Source of the DNA: Streptomyces flaveolus
GTDB taxonomy: Bacteria > Actinomycetota > Actinomycetes > Streptomycetales > Streptomycetaceae
Length of the DNA: 64,000 nt
NCBI RefSeq assembly: GCF_000716535.1
Contig: NZ_JNWV01000038.1
Coordinates: 1 to 64,000 of the forward strand
Direction: 5' to 3'
Each line of letters opens with the position of its first letter. Position 1 is the first letter of the stretch. A model generated the notes under the pieces. It did not search any database and was not told the origin of the DNA. It saw nothing but the letters and a program-made list of their open reading frames with translations. The translations under genes and the position numbers were made by a program. Shown here in pieces: positions 29,506 through 40,077 of the stretch.

Positions 29506-29862
29506 GTGACCGGTGGACGGGGCGTGGACATCGTCCTGGACGCGGTCGGCGGTCCCGGCTTCGCCGCGCTCGGTGACGCGGTCGCCCCCGACGGCACCCT
29601 GGTCAGCTACGGCCGGCTCGACGAGCAGCCCATCCTGCTGCCCCGGCGGTGGCCGCTCACTGTCCACGGGTACGCGAACCTCGTGATCACCGGCGATCCG
29701 GGGGGCCGCCACCGCGCCGCCCACCACCTCGGCTCCGACCTTGCCGACGGCACCCTGCGCTCGGTGATCGCCGAGGTCTTCTACGGCCTGGACCGGATCA
29801 CGGACGCCCACCGGCTGATGGAGTCCAGCGAGCACACGGGAAAGATCGTGGTACGGATCTGA
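29506..29862 (+). pseudogene. Zinc-type alcohol dehydrogenase/quinone oxidoreductase, 3' fragment
   Basis: About 118 codons of the C-terminal end of an MDR-family NADP-dependent oxidoreductase: TGGRGVDIVLDAVGG, DGTLVSYGRLDEQP, and the ending AHRLMESSEHTGKIVVRI. The N-terminal catalytic domain and the nucleotide-binding glycine motif, some 200 residues, are absent. It begins abruptly at the join with the minus-strand ABC gene. A GTG at 29506 opens the frame but cannot give a functional enzyme. Confidence 0.85.
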
Positions 29863-29947
29863 GCGCGCCGCGCGCCGGCCGGGCGGCGTCACCGATTCGG
29901 CGCACGGCGCGGAATAGTCCGGCGTTCAGCGAGGTTGACGCGGGAAC

Positions 29948-29969
29948 ATCTGCATGCACATGCATAGAT
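29948..29969. promoter_or_regulatory. Palindrome before the F420/NADP-type oxidoreductase
   Basis: TGCATG (29951-29956) and CATGCA (29959-29964) form a perfect dyad about a CA centre, extended by ATC (29948-29950) and GAT (29967-29969). It ends 18 bases before the start codon and overlaps where RNA polymerase or the ribosome would act, as expected for a repressor site. Confidence 0.55.
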
Positions 29970-29986
29970 CATCCGGAGGGTCAGCC

Positions 29987-30649
29987 ATGAAGATCGGCAT
30001 CATCGGCGCGGGGAACATCGGCGGCAACCTCACCCGGCGGCTCACCGCCCTCGGCCATGACGTGTCCGTCGCCAACTCCCGGGGCCCCGAGACGCTCCGT
30101 GACCTCGCGCAGGAGACCGGCGCCACCCCTGTCCGGGCCGAGGACGCGGCCAAGGGCGCCCAGGTCGTGGTCGTCACCGTGCCGCTGAAGACGGTCCCGG
30201 ACCTGCCTGCCGGCCTGCTGGACGGCGCGGCGGAGGACGTCGCGGTGATCGACACCGGAAACTACTACCCGCAGCAGCGGGACGGCCGGATCGCGGCCAT
30301 CGAGGACGAGGGCCTCACCGAGAGCCGCTGGACCGAGCAGCACCTCGGCCACCCGGTGATCAAGGCCTTCAACGGCACCTACGCCCAGGACATCCTGGAC
30401 CGGCCCCGCCCCGCAGGCGATCCCGAGCGCATGGCCCTCCCGGTCGCCGGCGACGACGAGGCGGCCAAGCGGATCGTCCGCGACCTGATCGACGAACTCG
30501 GCTTCGACACGGTCGACGCCGGCACCATCGCCGACTCCTGGCGCCAGCAGCCCGGCACCCCGGTCTACGGCCTCCGCGCCGGCACGGAGGCGGTACGCAA
30601 GGCCCTCACCGAGGCCTCCCCGGAACGCCCGGCGGACTTCCGGGGCTGA
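29987..30649 (+). CDS. NADPH-dependent F420 reductase-like oxidoreductase
   Basis: A 220-residue Rossmann protein from ATG 29987 with GGAGGG 7 bases upstream. The N-terminus MKIGIIGAGNIGGNL binds NADP, SRGPE supplies the 2'-phosphate contact, and VVVTVPLK, IDTGNYYP and VIKAFNGTYA are typical of the F420-dependent NADP reductase/6-phosphogluconate-like family (pyrroline reductase fold). The true electron partner, F420 or a substrate, cannot be settled from sequence. A palindrome lies directly upstream. Confidence 0.85.
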   Translation: MKIGIIGAGNIGGNLTRRLTALGHDVSVANSRGPETLRDLAQETGATPVRAEDAAKGAQVVVVTVPLKTVPDLPAGLLDGAAEDVAVIDTGNYYPQQRDGRIAAIEDEGLTESRWTEQHLGHPVIKAFNGTYAQDILDRPRPAGDPERMALPVAGDDEAAKRIVRDLIDELGFDTVDAGTIADSWRQQPGTPVYGLRAGTEAVRKALTEASPERPADFRG

Positions 30650-30680
30650 CCCCGGCGAGGTGAGCGGGGCCATGAGCCCG

Positions 30681-31238
30681 TCACGCGCTCGTGGCCCACT
30701 CCTTCAGTGCCGCCTTGCTCGCGAAGTTCACCACGTCCTTGTCGTGGGGTTCGCTGGTGTACTGGTGGAACCGCCACTTGGCCTGGATGCGGGGCTTGCC
30801 GGCGGTGACGTAGTCGGCGATCCACAGCCCGTCTCCGGCGTAGGAGGTGGTGTCGACGTTCAGCCAGAAGTGGCGGTTGCAGTAGAGCACCACCCGGTTG
30901 TCCGGCCGTAGTTCCTTCAGTTTGCGGATGAAGCGGTCCTTCTCCGCGTTGCTCGCGTGGGTGCCGTCGCCGGTGGTCTCCCAGTCGACGGCGAGGAGGT
31001 CGCCACGGCGGTCCGGGGCGTGGCTGAGGAAGTACTCGGCCTGGGCGGTCAGGTTCCCGGGCCACAGGAAGTGGTAGAAGCCGACGACCAGGCCCGCGTC
31101 GCGCCCGTGTTTGGTCTGGGCCGCGAGTCTGGGGTTGACGTACGAACGGCCTTCCGTCGCCTTGATGAAGACGAAGGACAGACCGTTCGTCGCGTAGGAG
31201 GAGGACTGGTAGGCGCTCACGTCGATGCCATGCAGCAT
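30681..31238 (-). CDS. GH25 lysozyme-like muramidase
   Basis: A 185-residue glycoside hydrolase family 25 domain, starting at ATG 31238 (MLHGIDVSAYQ). The barrel strands carry the expected acids: Asp in GIDVSAYQ, Glu in FIKATEG, and AVDWETTG. LYCNRHFW and WIADYV are also family-typical. It would cleave peptidoglycan between MurNAc and GlcNAc. No signal peptide is visible with this start, unlike most GH25 enzymes, and no better start was found upstream within 36 bases of the next gene. Confidence 0.87.
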   Translation of the reverse strand: MLHGIDVSAYQSSSYATNGLSFVFIKATEGRSYVNPRLAAQTKHGRDAGLVVGFYHFLWPGNLTAQAEYFLSHAPDRRGDLLAVDWETTGDGTHASNAEKDRFIRKLKELRPDNRVVLYCNRHFWLNVDTTSYAGDGLWIADYVTAGKPRIQAKWRFHQYTSEPHDKDVVNFASKAALKEWATSA

Positions 31239-31274
31239 GTGAAGGTTGTCCCCCGTGAGCGCCGTTGTGGAACC

Positions 31275-32306
31275 TCAGCTTCGGGTGGTCACCGAACTCA
31301 GGACCGAGGCGGACTTCGCCGACCAGTCCGAGGTGATCAGGCTGGCGTGGTTCCTGGCCAAAAGATCCAGGCGTGCGGCGACTTCCGCGTCCGTCGGGTT
31401 GGTGGAGGAGATCGCCGGTGACACGTTGTGGGCGTCCGTGGTGATCAGGATGTAGTGGTTCGCGGAGTAGAACGAGGTGTCGTAGCCGTTGTTGACGTAC
31501 GTGGCCGCGTCACCGTCGAAGAACACGAACCAGGGGCGGATCGAGGCGTCGTAGCGGCTGGTGCGCGGGTCGCCGTTCGCGGCGCCGAGGACGACCGGGA
31601 AGGCCTGGGCCGCCGAGATGTTGCCGGCCGCCTTCAGGTCGCGCAGGTGGTCGCCGTACTCCTCGTCCGTCCAGTAGCTGTCGAACGGGTTGGACTGCTC
31701 CACCGTGCCCGGGATCAGGTCGAAGACGAACTTGCCCTTGAGGGAGTCCCGGGCGGGCCAGGCGTTGGCCTTCGCCGCCGCGTCCAGGGTGCCGTACGTC
31801 CCGCCGAGCAGATCGGCCGGCTTGTAGACACTGCTGCCCAGCTTCTGCGCGACGAGCGTGTCGAACTCGTCCGGTCCGAGGCCCGCCTTGTCGTTGAAGC
31901 CGACCTTCATCTCGACCTTGACCACGATCGGCGGGTGGTCGGGGTGGAGCTGGTTCCAGGCGGCCATGTTGTCCAGGCAGCCGCCGAGGTCCTGGTTGCG
32001 GCTCTTGCTGTACAGCTCGCTCGGGGTCTTCGCCGCCTCGCAGTTGTTGTCGTTGCCCAGCGGGTTGCTGTGGCTGACGCGCCAGCGGTGGGTGATGCTG
32101 TCGACGTAGACGTCCAGCTCCAGCAGTGAGGCGCCGGAGTCCAACGCCTGTGCGAAGTACGTGTACTTGGCCTTGTCGTACGCGTTGTGCGTGCCGATGG
32201 CCGTCGTCTCGGAGAACTTCGGCGACGCCGCGTGGGCGTTGCCCGGCACCATCACCAACACAGCCGCGGCACCCACGAGCACCGCCGGCCGTCTCAATCC
32301 ACGCAT
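31275..32306 (-). CDS. Secreted PI-PLC-like phosphodiesterase
   Basis: A 343-residue secreted protein from ATG 32306 (MRGLRRPAVLVGAAAVLVM) with a clear signal peptide ending at NAHAAS. The body is a TIM-barrel phosphodiesterase of the PLC-like superfamily: IGTHNAYDKAKY (first catalytic His), LLELDVYVD (acid), WRVSHSNPLGND (second His), PIVVKVEMK. It probably hydrolyses a phospholipid or glycerophosphodiester outside the cell. It is the first of two adjacent minus-strand genes (GH25 follows). Confidence 0.86.
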   Translation of the reverse strand: MRGLRRPAVLVGAAAVLVMVPGNAHAASPKFSETTAIGTHNAYDKAKYTYFAQALDSGASLLELDVYVDSITHRWRVSHSNPLGNDNNCEAAKTPSELYSKSRNQDLGGCLDNMAAWNQLHPDHPPIVVKVEMKVGFNDKAGLGPDEFDTLVAQKLGSSVYKPADLLGGTYGTLDAAAKANAWPARDSLKGKFVFDLIPGTVEQSNPFDSYWTDEEYGDHLRDLKAAGNISAAQAFPVVLGAANGDPRTSRYDASIRPWFVFFDGDAATYVNNGYDTSFYSANHYILITTDAHNVSPAISSTNPTDAEVAARLDLLARNHASLITSDWSAKSASVLSSVTTRS

Positions 32307-32542
32307 GCGCCAACTTCCCTTGGTCGGAGGAGAATTGGCGGCAGCGTAGGCAGGTGCGGTTATCGCACGGTAGCCCCACGGGGAACATCGGCCGCGAGGG
32401 CGGGCGCAGGCTCCTGATCCGGCCGATCTCATGGACCGAGGCTTGACCAGCTCTTGGCATGTACATGACTATCAGGGGGAGGTGGCGCGGCTCCCCAGGC
32501 CCGGCCCTCACCTTCCGTTTCCTCACCCCACAAGGAGACACA

Positions 32543-33541
32543 GTGCGAGCACCACGAAGAGTCACCCTGACGGGCCTCGCGCTCGCCACGACCGCCGCCG
32601 GCCTCGCCGCGCTGCCCCCGAGCGCCGAAGCGGCCTCCCCGCGCCCCGCCACCGCCGCCCTGACCGCGGCCGCGCCCGACATCGACGTCACCAGGGTCCA
32701 GGCGCACCTCGGCGAACTGGGCGCCATAGCGAGCCGCAACGGCGGCAACCGCAGGTCGACCGGCCAGGGCTACCGCGACTCGGTCGCCTATGTGAAGGGC
32801 AGGCTCCAGGCGGCCGGTTACACCGTCACCGAGCAGGCGTGCACCTCCGGTTGCACCCGCGGCGCCGGACCCAACCTGATCGCCGAGTGGCCCTACGGCG
32901 ACGCGTCGAAGGTGTACATGTTCGGCTCACACCTCGACGGCGTCTCCGCCGGACCCGGCATCAACGACAACGGCTCCGGCAGCGCGACCCTCCTGGAGGT
33001 CGCGCTGAAACTGGCCGAGACCCGCCCCTCGATGGCGGCCCGCGTCCGCTTCGGCTGGTGGACGGACGAGGAGCAGGGTCTCAACGGCTCGGACTTCTAC
33101 GTCCGTTCCCTGACCTCCGCCCAGCGTTCGGCGATCAAGGCGTACTACAACTTCGACATGGTCGCCTCGCCCAACGGCGGTTACTTCATCAACCACATCA
33201 ACTCCACCGCCGCCGCGCCGATGAAGGCGTACTGGGACTCGCTGAACCTGCGGCCGGAGGAGAACACCGAGGGCGCGGGCCGCTCCGACGACTACTCCTT
33301 CGAGGCCTACGGCATCGCGACGTCCGGTTACGCCATGGGCGCGAGCGCCCGCAAGACCTCGGCGCAGGCGGCCAAATGGGGCGGCACGGCGGGCGCCGCG
33401 TACGACCGCTGCTACCACTCCTCCTGCGACACCACCGCCAACGTCAACGTCACCGGCCTGAACCGCAGCGCCGACGGTGTCGCCTACACGCTGTGGAAGC
33501 AGGCGGTCTCGGCCACCGTCCCCGCCCGGACACCACGCTGA
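32543..33541 (+). CDS. Secreted M28 zinc aminopeptidase
   Basis: A 332-residue relative of the S. griseus aminopeptidase. GTG 32543 has AAGGAG 7 bases upstream. After the signal peptide ([17 protein letters not shown]) comes the M28 domain: zinc ligands His and Asp in [20 protein letters not shown], catalytic/ligand Glu-Glu in [11 protein letters not shown], Asp in YNFDMVASP, final His in [10 protein letters not shown]. It would release N-terminal residues from peptides made by the secreted endoproteases. The C-terminal extension is short. A shared terminator lies downstream. Confidence 0.94.
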   Translation: MRAPRRVTLTGLALATTAAGLAALPPSAEAASPRPATAALTAAAPDIDVTRVQAHLGELGAIASRNGGNRRSTGQGYRDSVAYVKGRLQAAGYTVTEQACTSGCTRGAGPNLIAEWPYGDASKVYMFGSHLDGVSAGPGINDNGSGSATLLEVALKLAETRPSMAARVRFGWWTDEEQGLNGSDFYVRSLTSAQRSAIKAYYNFDMVASPNGGYFINHINSTAAAPMKAYWDSLNLRPEENTEGAGRSDDYSFEAYGIATSGYAMGASARKTSAQAAKWGGTAGAAYDRCYHSSCDTTANVNVTGLNRSADGVAYTLWKQAVSATVPARTPR

Positions 33542-33572
33542 CGACCGGCCGACCCGCCCACGAGACGGCGAA

Positions 33573-33603
33573 GGGGAGGCGGATCCTCGGGATCCGCCTC
33601 CCC
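33573..33603. terminator. Bidirectional terminator between M28 peptidase and sdaA
   Basis: A perfect 14-bp stem, GGGGAGGCGGATCC (33573-33586) with GGATCCGCCTCCCC (33590-33603), and a 3-base loop. It lies between two convergent gene ends and can stop transcription from both. Confidence 0.92.
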
Positions 33604-33621
33604 TCCCGGGGCCCGGCCGGG

Positions 33622-34989
<1,368 letters not shown>

Positions 34990-35051
34990 GGTCACTCCTC
35001 AAGACAGCAGGGGGGTGGTGGGGCACCCTCCGCGGGTGCCCCACCGGGGAC

Positions 35052-36317
35052 TTACTTGTTCAGGCCCGGGTACAGCGGGTGCTTGTCGGCGAGCGCCTTC
35101 ACGCGCGCCTTCAGGGCCTCGGCGTCGTAGGACGGCTTCAGCGCCTCGGCGATCACGTCCGCGACCTCGGCGAAGTCCTCGGCCGTGAAGCCGCGGGTCG
35201 CCAGGGCCGGCGTACCGATGCGCAGACCCGAGGTGACCATCGGCGGCCGCGGGTCGTTCGGGACGGCGTTGCGGTTGACCGTGATGCCGACCTCGTGGAG
35301 CCGGTCCTCGGCCTGCTGCCCGTCCAGCTCGGACGCGCGCAGGTCCACCAGGATCAGGTGCACGTCCGTGCCGCCGGACAGCACGTTCACGCCGGCCTCG
35401 CGGGCGTCCGGGGCGGTCAGGCGCTCGGCGAGGATGCGGGCACCTTCCACCGTACGACGCTGGCGCTCCTTGAAGTCCTCCGAGGCCGCGACCTTGAAGG
35501 ACACCGCCTTGGCCGCGATCACGTGCTCCAGGGGACCGCCCTGGAAGCCCGGGAAGACGGACGAGTTCAGCTTCTTCGCGAAGTCCTTCTTGGCGAGGAT
35601 GATGCCGCCGCGGGGACCGCCCAGCGTCTTGTGGGTGGTGGAGGTGACCACGTCGGCGTACGGCACCGGGTTGGCGTGCAGACCGGCCGCGACCAGGCCC
35701 GCGAAGTGCGCCATGTCGACCCACAGGTACGCGCCCGCCTCGTCGGCGATCCGGCGGAACTCGGCGAAGTCGAGCTGCCGCGGGTACGCCGACCAGCCCG
35801 CGATGATCACCTTGGGGCGGTGCTCCTTGGCGAGCCGCTCGACCTCGGCCATGTCGACCAGGCCGGTCTCGGCGTCCACGTGGTAGGCGACCACGTCGAA
35901 CTGCTTGCCGGAGAAGTTCAGCCGCATCCCGTGGGTGAGGTGGCCGCCGTGCGCCAGGTCCAGGCCGAGAATGGTGTCCCCGGGCTGGGCCAGCGCGAAC
36001 AGGGCCGCCTGGTTCGCGGAGGCGCCGGAGTGGGGCTGCACGTTGGCGTACTCGGCGCCGAACAGCTCCTTGACCCGGTCGATGGCGATCTGCTCGGCGA
36101 CGTCGACGTGCTCGCAGCCGCCGTAGTAGCGTCGGCCCGGGTAGCCCTCGGCGTACTTGTTGGTCAGGACCGAGCCCTGCGCCTCCATCACCGCGAGCGG
36201 CGCGAAGTTCTCGGAGGCGATCATCTCCAGGGTCGACTGCTGGCGGACCAGCTCGGCGTCGACCGCGGCGGCGATCTCCGGGTCCAGCTCGTGCAGGGGC
36301 GTGTTCAGGACAGTCAT
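35052..36317 (-). CDS. glyA: Serine hydroxymethyltransferase
   Basis: A 421-residue PLP enzyme that interconverts serine and glycine with tetrahydrofolate. It starts at ATG 36317 ([19 protein letters not shown]). Motifs: [31 protein letters not shown], the PLP lysine in [15 protein letters not shown], and the family-typical C-terminus. It lies 15 bases after gcvH and 62 before sdaA on the minus strand, in one probable operon with the glycine cleavage genes. Confidence 0.97.
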   Translation of the reverse strand: MTVLNTPLHELDPEIAAAVDAELVRQQSTLEMIASENFAPLAVMEAQGSVLTNKYAEGYPGRRYYGGCEHVDVAEQIAIDRVKELFGAEYANVQPHSGASANQAALFALAQPGDTILGLDLAHGGHLTHGMRLNFSGKQFDVVAYHVDAETGLVDMAEVERLAKEHRPKVIIAGWSAYPRQLDFAEFRRIADEAGAYLWVDMAHFAGLVAAGLHANPVPYADVVTSTTHKTLGGPRGGIILAKKDFAKKLNSSVFPGFQGGPLEHVIAAKAVSFKVAASEDFKERQRRTVEGARILAERLTAPDAREAGVNVLSGGTDVHLILVDLRASELDGQQAEDRLHEVGITVNRNAVPNDPRPPMVTSGLRIGTPALATRGFTAEDFAEVADVIAEALKPSYDAEALKARVKALADKHPLYPGLNK

Positions 36318-36331
36318 ACGGCTACGACTCC

Positions 36332-36709
36332 TCAGCCGGCGGAAAAGGCGGTGTACTCGTCGGCGGAGAGCAGGTCGGCCGGCTCCTCCGCGACGCGTAC
36401 CTTGAACAGCCAGCCACCCTCGAAGGGGGCGGAGTTCACCAGCGACGGGTCGTTGACGACGTCCTCGTTGACCTCGGTGACCTCACCGGTGACCGGCGAG
36501 TACAGGTCGGACACCGACTTCGTCGACTCCAGCTCGCCGCAGGTCTCGCCCGCGGACACCGTGGAGCCGACCTCGGGGAGCTGGACGAAGACGACGTCAC
36601 CGAGCGCGTTGGCGGCGTGCTCCGTGATGCCGACCGTCGCGACGCCGTCCTCGGCGGCCGACAGCCACTCGTGCTCCTTGCTGTAGCGCAGCTGCTGGGG
36701 GTTGCTCAT
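36332..36709 (-). CDS. gcvH: Glycine cleavage system H protein
   Basis: A 125-residue lipoyl carrier from ATG 36709 ([15 protein letters not shown]), with AGGAG about 10 bases upstream. The lipoylated lysine is in [14 protein letters not shown]. The beta-barrel hammerhead and the end (GGWLFKVRV) match the family. It shuttles the aminomethyl group between GcvP and GcvT. gcvP is not in this window, as in other Streptomyces where it lies elsewhere. Confidence 0.96.
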   Translation of the reverse strand: MSNPQQLRYSKEHEWLSAAEDGVATVGITEHAANALGDVVFVQLPEVGSTVSAGETCGELESTKSVSDLYSPVTGEVTEVNEDVVNDPSLVNSAPFEGGWLFKVRVAEEPADLLSADEYTAFSAG

Positions 36710-36847
36710 GGCCTGAATTCTCCTGTACACGCGAGGGTGCTGATGACGGGGTGACTATGGAAACCGCTGGTGAGCGGGCGAATGTGCGCAGCGTCACGCC
36801 CCGGCCACGGGACCGGGGTCCCCGGGAGGCGCGACCGCGCCCAGTGT

Positions 36848-37966
36848 CTACTTCTGGCGCTTGTAGAACGGCAGCGCCACGACCTGGTACGGCTCGTGGG
36901 TGCCCCGGATGTCCACGGCGACGCCCTCGGTGCCGGGCGCCGCGTGCGCCGCGTCGACGTAGGCCATGGCGATCGGCTTGCCCAGGGTGGGGGAGGGGGC
37001 ACCGGAGGTGACCTCGCCGACCACCTCGCCGCCGGCGACGACGGCGTAACCGGCGCGCGGCACCCGGCGGCCCTCGGCGACCAGGCCGACCAGGACCCGC
37101 GGCGGGTTCTCCTGGGCCCGGGCGGCGGCCTCGGCGAGCGCCTCGCGCCCGACGAAGTCGCCCTCCTTCTCGAACTTGACCACGCGGCCGAGCCCGGCGT
37201 CGAACGGGGTGAGGGAGGTGGTCAGCTCGTGCCCGTACAGCGGCATGCCCGCCTCCAGGCGCAGCGTGTCCCGGCAGGACAGCCCGCACGGGACCAGCCC
37301 GGCGCCCTCGCCCGCCTTGGTCAGCGCCTGCCACAGCTCGACGGCGTGCTCCGGCCTGACGAACAGCTCGAAGCCGTCCTCACCGGTGTAGCCCGTGCGG
37401 GCGATCAGCGCCGGGACGCCGGCGACCGTGCCGGGCAGGCCGGCGTAGTACTTCAGGCCGTCGAGGTCGGCGTCGGTGAGGGACTTCAGGATGCCGGGGG
37501 ACTCCGGGCCCTGCACGGCGATCAGCGCGTACGCGTCCCGGTCGTCCCGGACCTCGGCGTCGAAGCCCTCGGCGCGCTCGGTCAGCGCGTCCAGCACGAC
37601 CTGGGCGTTGGAGGCGTTGGCCACGACCATGTACTCGGTCTCGGCCAGCCGGTAGACGATCAGGTCGTCCAGGATGCCGCCGTCGGCCTGGCAGATCATC
37701 GTGTAGCGGGCGCGGCCGACGCCGACGGAGGCGATGTTGCCGACCAGGGCGTGGTTCAGGAACGCGGCGGCCTGGTCGCCGGTGACGGTGATCTCGCCCA
37801 TGTGGGAGAGGTCGAAGAGACCGGCCCTGGTCCGCACGGCGAGGTGCTCGTCGCGCTCGGAGCCGTAGCGCAGGGGCATGTCCCAGCCGGCGAAGTCGGT
37901 CATCGTCGCACCGAGCGCGCGATGCACGGCATCGAGCGCGGTGTGGCGGAGTTCAGTGCTGCTCAT
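36848..37966 (-). CDS. gcvT: Aminomethyltransferase (glycine cleavage T protein)
   Basis: A 372-residue folate-dependent enzyme from ATG 37966 (MSSTELRHTALDAVHRAL). It takes the aminomethyl group from GcvH and yields methylene-tetrahydrofolate and ammonia. Motifs: DFAGWDMPLRYG, RAGLFDLSHMGE, the folate-binding RTGYTGEDGFELF, and CGLSCRDTLRLEAGMPLYGHE. It is the first gene after the glycine riboswitch and 139 bases before gcvH. Confidence 0.96.
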   Translation of the reverse strand: MSSTELRHTALDAVHRALGATMTDFAGWDMPLRYGSERDEHLAVRTRAGLFDLSHMGEITVTGDQAAAFLNHALVGNIASVGVGRARYTMICQADGGILDDLIVYRLAETEYMVVANASNAQVVLDALTERAEGFDAEVRDDRDAYALIAVQGPESPGILKSLTDADLDGLKYYAGLPGTVAGVPALIARTGYTGEDGFELFVRPEHAVELWQALTKAGEGAGLVPCGLSCRDTLRLEAGMPLYGHELTTSLTPFDAGLGRVVKFEKEGDFVGREALAEAAARAQENPPRVLVGLVAEGRRVPRAGYAVVAGGEVVGEVTSGAPSPTLGKPIAMAYVDAAHAAPGTEGVAVDIRGTHEPYQVVALPFYKRQK

Positions 37967-37989
37967 CGGACGGTCGTCTCCCAAGGCGA

Positions 37990-38212
37990 GCGGACAGGCG
38001 AGGAACGTTCCTCCCCATCTGTCATCGGAACCTGAGAGGTTCGCCACGACCGCCACAGGGACGATCGGGGCTTGCACCTTGGGTGGAGCCACTGACACAG
38101 CGGCCCGCTTTTCAGATGTGCCTCGCCCGCGCGGTAACGGGGCCTGAGAGATTCAAGGGAGGGACTTGCTCCTTCGGCGTCCCAGCCCGGGGCTGGGAAC
38201 TCTCCCGCGCGG
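37990..38212 (-). ncRNA. Tandem glycine riboswitch
   Basis: On the minus strand the gcvT leader carries two consecutive glycine aptamers. The first has GGGAGAG at its 5' end (38210-38200), CGCCGAAGGAGCAA and TCTCTCAGGC, then GGGCGAGGC. The second has CACCCAAGGTGCAA and CTCTCAGG followed by GATGACAGATGGGG. A short linker joins them, as in cooperative glycine riboswitches. The last aptamer ends about 25 bases from the start codon, so control of translation or of nearby termination by glycine is likely. Confidence 0.93.
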
Positions 38213-38396
38213 ATTCAAGCGGCCGGTATGCAGTTGGCGGGCACATCATTGCACGCCGCTCCCCGGCCATCCAGAGCGTGCTCCTTGTGACCGAGCTGTG
38301 GCAGAACGCACATGAACCTCCTACCGTTGCCCATTACCTTCTCTTTACATACAACGGGCATGGGGATGACCGAGCCCACAGGGGAGGACGATCACG
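38213..38396. promoter_or_regulatory. Divergent region between the gcv riboswitch and P-loop gene
   Basis: Together with the riboswitch it makes a 430-base stretch without protein genes. It should hold the gcv promoter (minus) and the promoter of the gene at 38397 (plus), whose ribosome site GGGGAGG is at 38381-38387. Nothing else is recognised. Confidence 0.5.
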
Positions 38397-39065
38397 GTGA
38401 ACAGGACATCGGCCTACGCCACCGACGCCGGCATCGCGGTGCCCGGACAGCCCTCCGCCCTGGCCCGCGGGCGCCGCGCGGACCGCCCCGCCCCGGTCGT
38501 CCGCGACCTGCGCGACCGCGCGGGCCGCAGCCCGCACGCCCTGCTCTTCGGCCCCCGCGACCTGGTGGTGATCACCGGTCTGCCCGGCAGCGGCAAGTCC
38601 ACCTTGATGCACCGCGCGGTCACCGGCCACCGCGTCGACTCCCAGGACACCCGCGACCGCTGGGACGCCCGCGTCCCCCGCCACGTCCCCTACGCGCTCT
38701 ACCGCCCGCTGGTCCGCCTCGCCCACTACGCCGGGCTGCGCCGGGCGCTGCGCACCGGCGAGGGCGTCGTCGTGCACGACTGCGGCACCCAGCCCTGGGT
38801 GCGCGCCTGGCTGGCCCGCGAGGCCCGGCGCCGCGGCGCCACCCTGCACCTGCTCCTCCTCGACGTCAGCCCCGAGACGGCCCGGGCGGGCCAGCGCGAG
38901 CGCGGCCGGGGCGTCTCCCGCTACGCCTTCCGCCGGCACCGCCGTACCACGGGACGGCTGCTGCGCGCGGTGGAGAAGGGGGAGCTGCCCGCCGGCTGCG
39001 GCGCGGCGGTGCTGCTGGACCGGGACGCGGCGGACGTCCTGAGCCGGGTCGGCTTCGCACGGTGA
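38397..39065 (+). CDS. P-loop ATP-binding protein, kinase-like
   Basis: A 222-residue cytoplasmic protein from GTG 38397. Walker A ITGLPGSGKSTLMHRAV is at residues about 58-72, with a DSQDTRDRWDAR segment that could bind substrate and a late RERGRGVSRYAFRRH stretch like an arginine lid. The layout suggests a small-molecule or zeta-toxin-like kinase. No toxin or antitoxin partner is adjacent, so I make no claim of such a system. Function unknown. Confidence 0.8.
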   Translation: MNRTSAYATDAGIAVPGQPSALARGRRADRPAPVVRDLRDRAGRSPHALLFGPRDLVVITGLPGSGKSTLMHRAVTGHRVDSQDTRDRWDARVPRHVPYALYRPLVRLAHYAGLRRALRTGEGVVVHDCGTQPWVRAWLAREARRRGATLHLLLLDVSPETARAGQRERGRGVSRYAFRRHRRTTGRLLRAVEKGELPAGCGAAVLLDRDAADVLSRVGFAR

Positions 39066-39131
39066 GGCACCGTCACGGCCACCCGCTAGCCTTCTTGCTC
39101 ACAGCAGTGGTTACCAGCAGGCGGTAGGCAG

Positions 39132-39923
39132 ATGGACTTCCCGGCGGACATTCCCGCGGACTTCCCGGCACAGGCGCACCCCCACCCGCACGGCGGATGG
39201 CCCGGCAACGAACTGGAGGAGGTGCTGTCGGCCTCCCTGGGCATCCCCTCGGCGGGCGGCCGGATCATCGAGGTCCTCGGCCGCAGCTTCCTGTGGATAC
39301 CGCTGCCCAACGGCGGGGGACCGCACAGCGGCCCGCTGGACCTGCCGACGATGGACATCGACGGCCAGGTGTACGTCCCGGTGTTCAGCTCCGAGGAGCA
39401 GTTGCGCCAGGCGGCAGGTTCCCACATGTCGTACACCATCGCCCCGGCCGTGGAGTTCGCGCGCGGTCTGCCGCCGCAGGCGGGCATCGCGGTGAACCCG
39501 GGCGGTGTGGTCGGCATCCCGCTGCCGCCCGACGCCGTGGCCGAGCTGTGCCGCGCCGGCCGCACCCCGCTCGACGGCCCCGGCACCGGCGGCCGGGTCC
39601 GCCTCTTCGAGCCCGACTGGCAGGAGGACCCGGTCGACTTCCTCTCCGCGGCCTCCGCCGAGTTCGCGGGGACCGGCGTGGTCCTCACCGCCCGCCGCTG
39701 CCTGGCCGCCATCGAGACGGCCGACCCGGTGATGTTCGTGGGCGTGGAACTCTCCCAGTGGGAGGGCGACATCCGGGCCCTGCCCCTGGACGCCCTCGGC
39801 AGGGCCCTCGGCAAAGTCCCGGTCAAATGGCCGGTCAACCTGGTCCTCATGGACGTGGCCGAGGACCCGGTCTCCGACTGGCTGAAGACGAACGTCCGGC
39901 CCTTCTACCAGTACGGCCACTAG
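39132..39923 (+). CDS. SseB-like protein (enhanced serine sensitivity), first copy
   Basis: A 263-residue soluble protein from ATG 39132. NELEEVLSASLG, FLWIPLPNGGG, VYVPVFSSEEQLRQ and IAVNPGGVVGIPLPPDAV are typical of the SseB N-terminal domain. The C-terminal part (AGTGVVLTARRCLAAIETADP ... WLKTNVRPFYQY) matches the SseB C-terminal domain. In E. coli SseB affects serine sensitivity, but its mechanism is unclear. A second SseB-like gene follows, and serine/glycine genes are near. Confidence 0.82.
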   Translation: MDFPADIPADFPAQAHPHPHGGWPGNELEEVLSASLGIPSAGGRIIEVLGRSFLWIPLPNGGGPHSGPLDLPTMDIDGQVYVPVFSSEEQLRQAAGSHMSYTIAPAVEFARGLPPQAGIAVNPGGVVGIPLPPDAVAELCRAGRTPLDGPGTGGRVRLFEPDWQEDPVDFLSAASAEFAGTGVVLTARRCLAAIETADPVMFVGVELSQWEGDIRALPLDALGRALGKVPVKWPVNLVLMDVAEDPVSDWLKTNVRPFYQYGH

Positions 39924-39944
39924 AACCCGGCCCAGGTGCAGCCG

Positions 39945-39985
39945 ACGCAGGGGGCGCGGGGAACTGCGCGAGAACCCACCACCAC
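39945..39985. repeat. Streptomyces-type short interspersed repeat
   Basis: GGGGGCGCGGGGAACTGCGC followed by GAGAACCCACCACC matches, from memory, a short motif scattered through many Streptomyces intergenic regions. It lies between the two SseB-like genes. Copy number in this genome was not searched. Confidence 0.5.
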
Positions 39986-40077
39986 CCGCACCCGCGCACG
40001 AACAGAAGGCCCCGAGCCACTGGGCGCTTAAGCTGTCTCCAAACGCGGGGCACGGAGAAGAAGGGCCGGTACAACAG

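Noticed and set aside
32443..32475. TTGACC and TTGGCATGTACATG upstream of the M28 peptidase as a promoter with AdpA-type site
   Set aside because: No good -10 at the right distance, and the match to the AdpA consensus fails at one required position.
38397..39065. P-loop protein as a zeta-type toxin
   Set aside because: No antitoxin gene beside it and no decisive zeta motif; left as a kinase-like protein.
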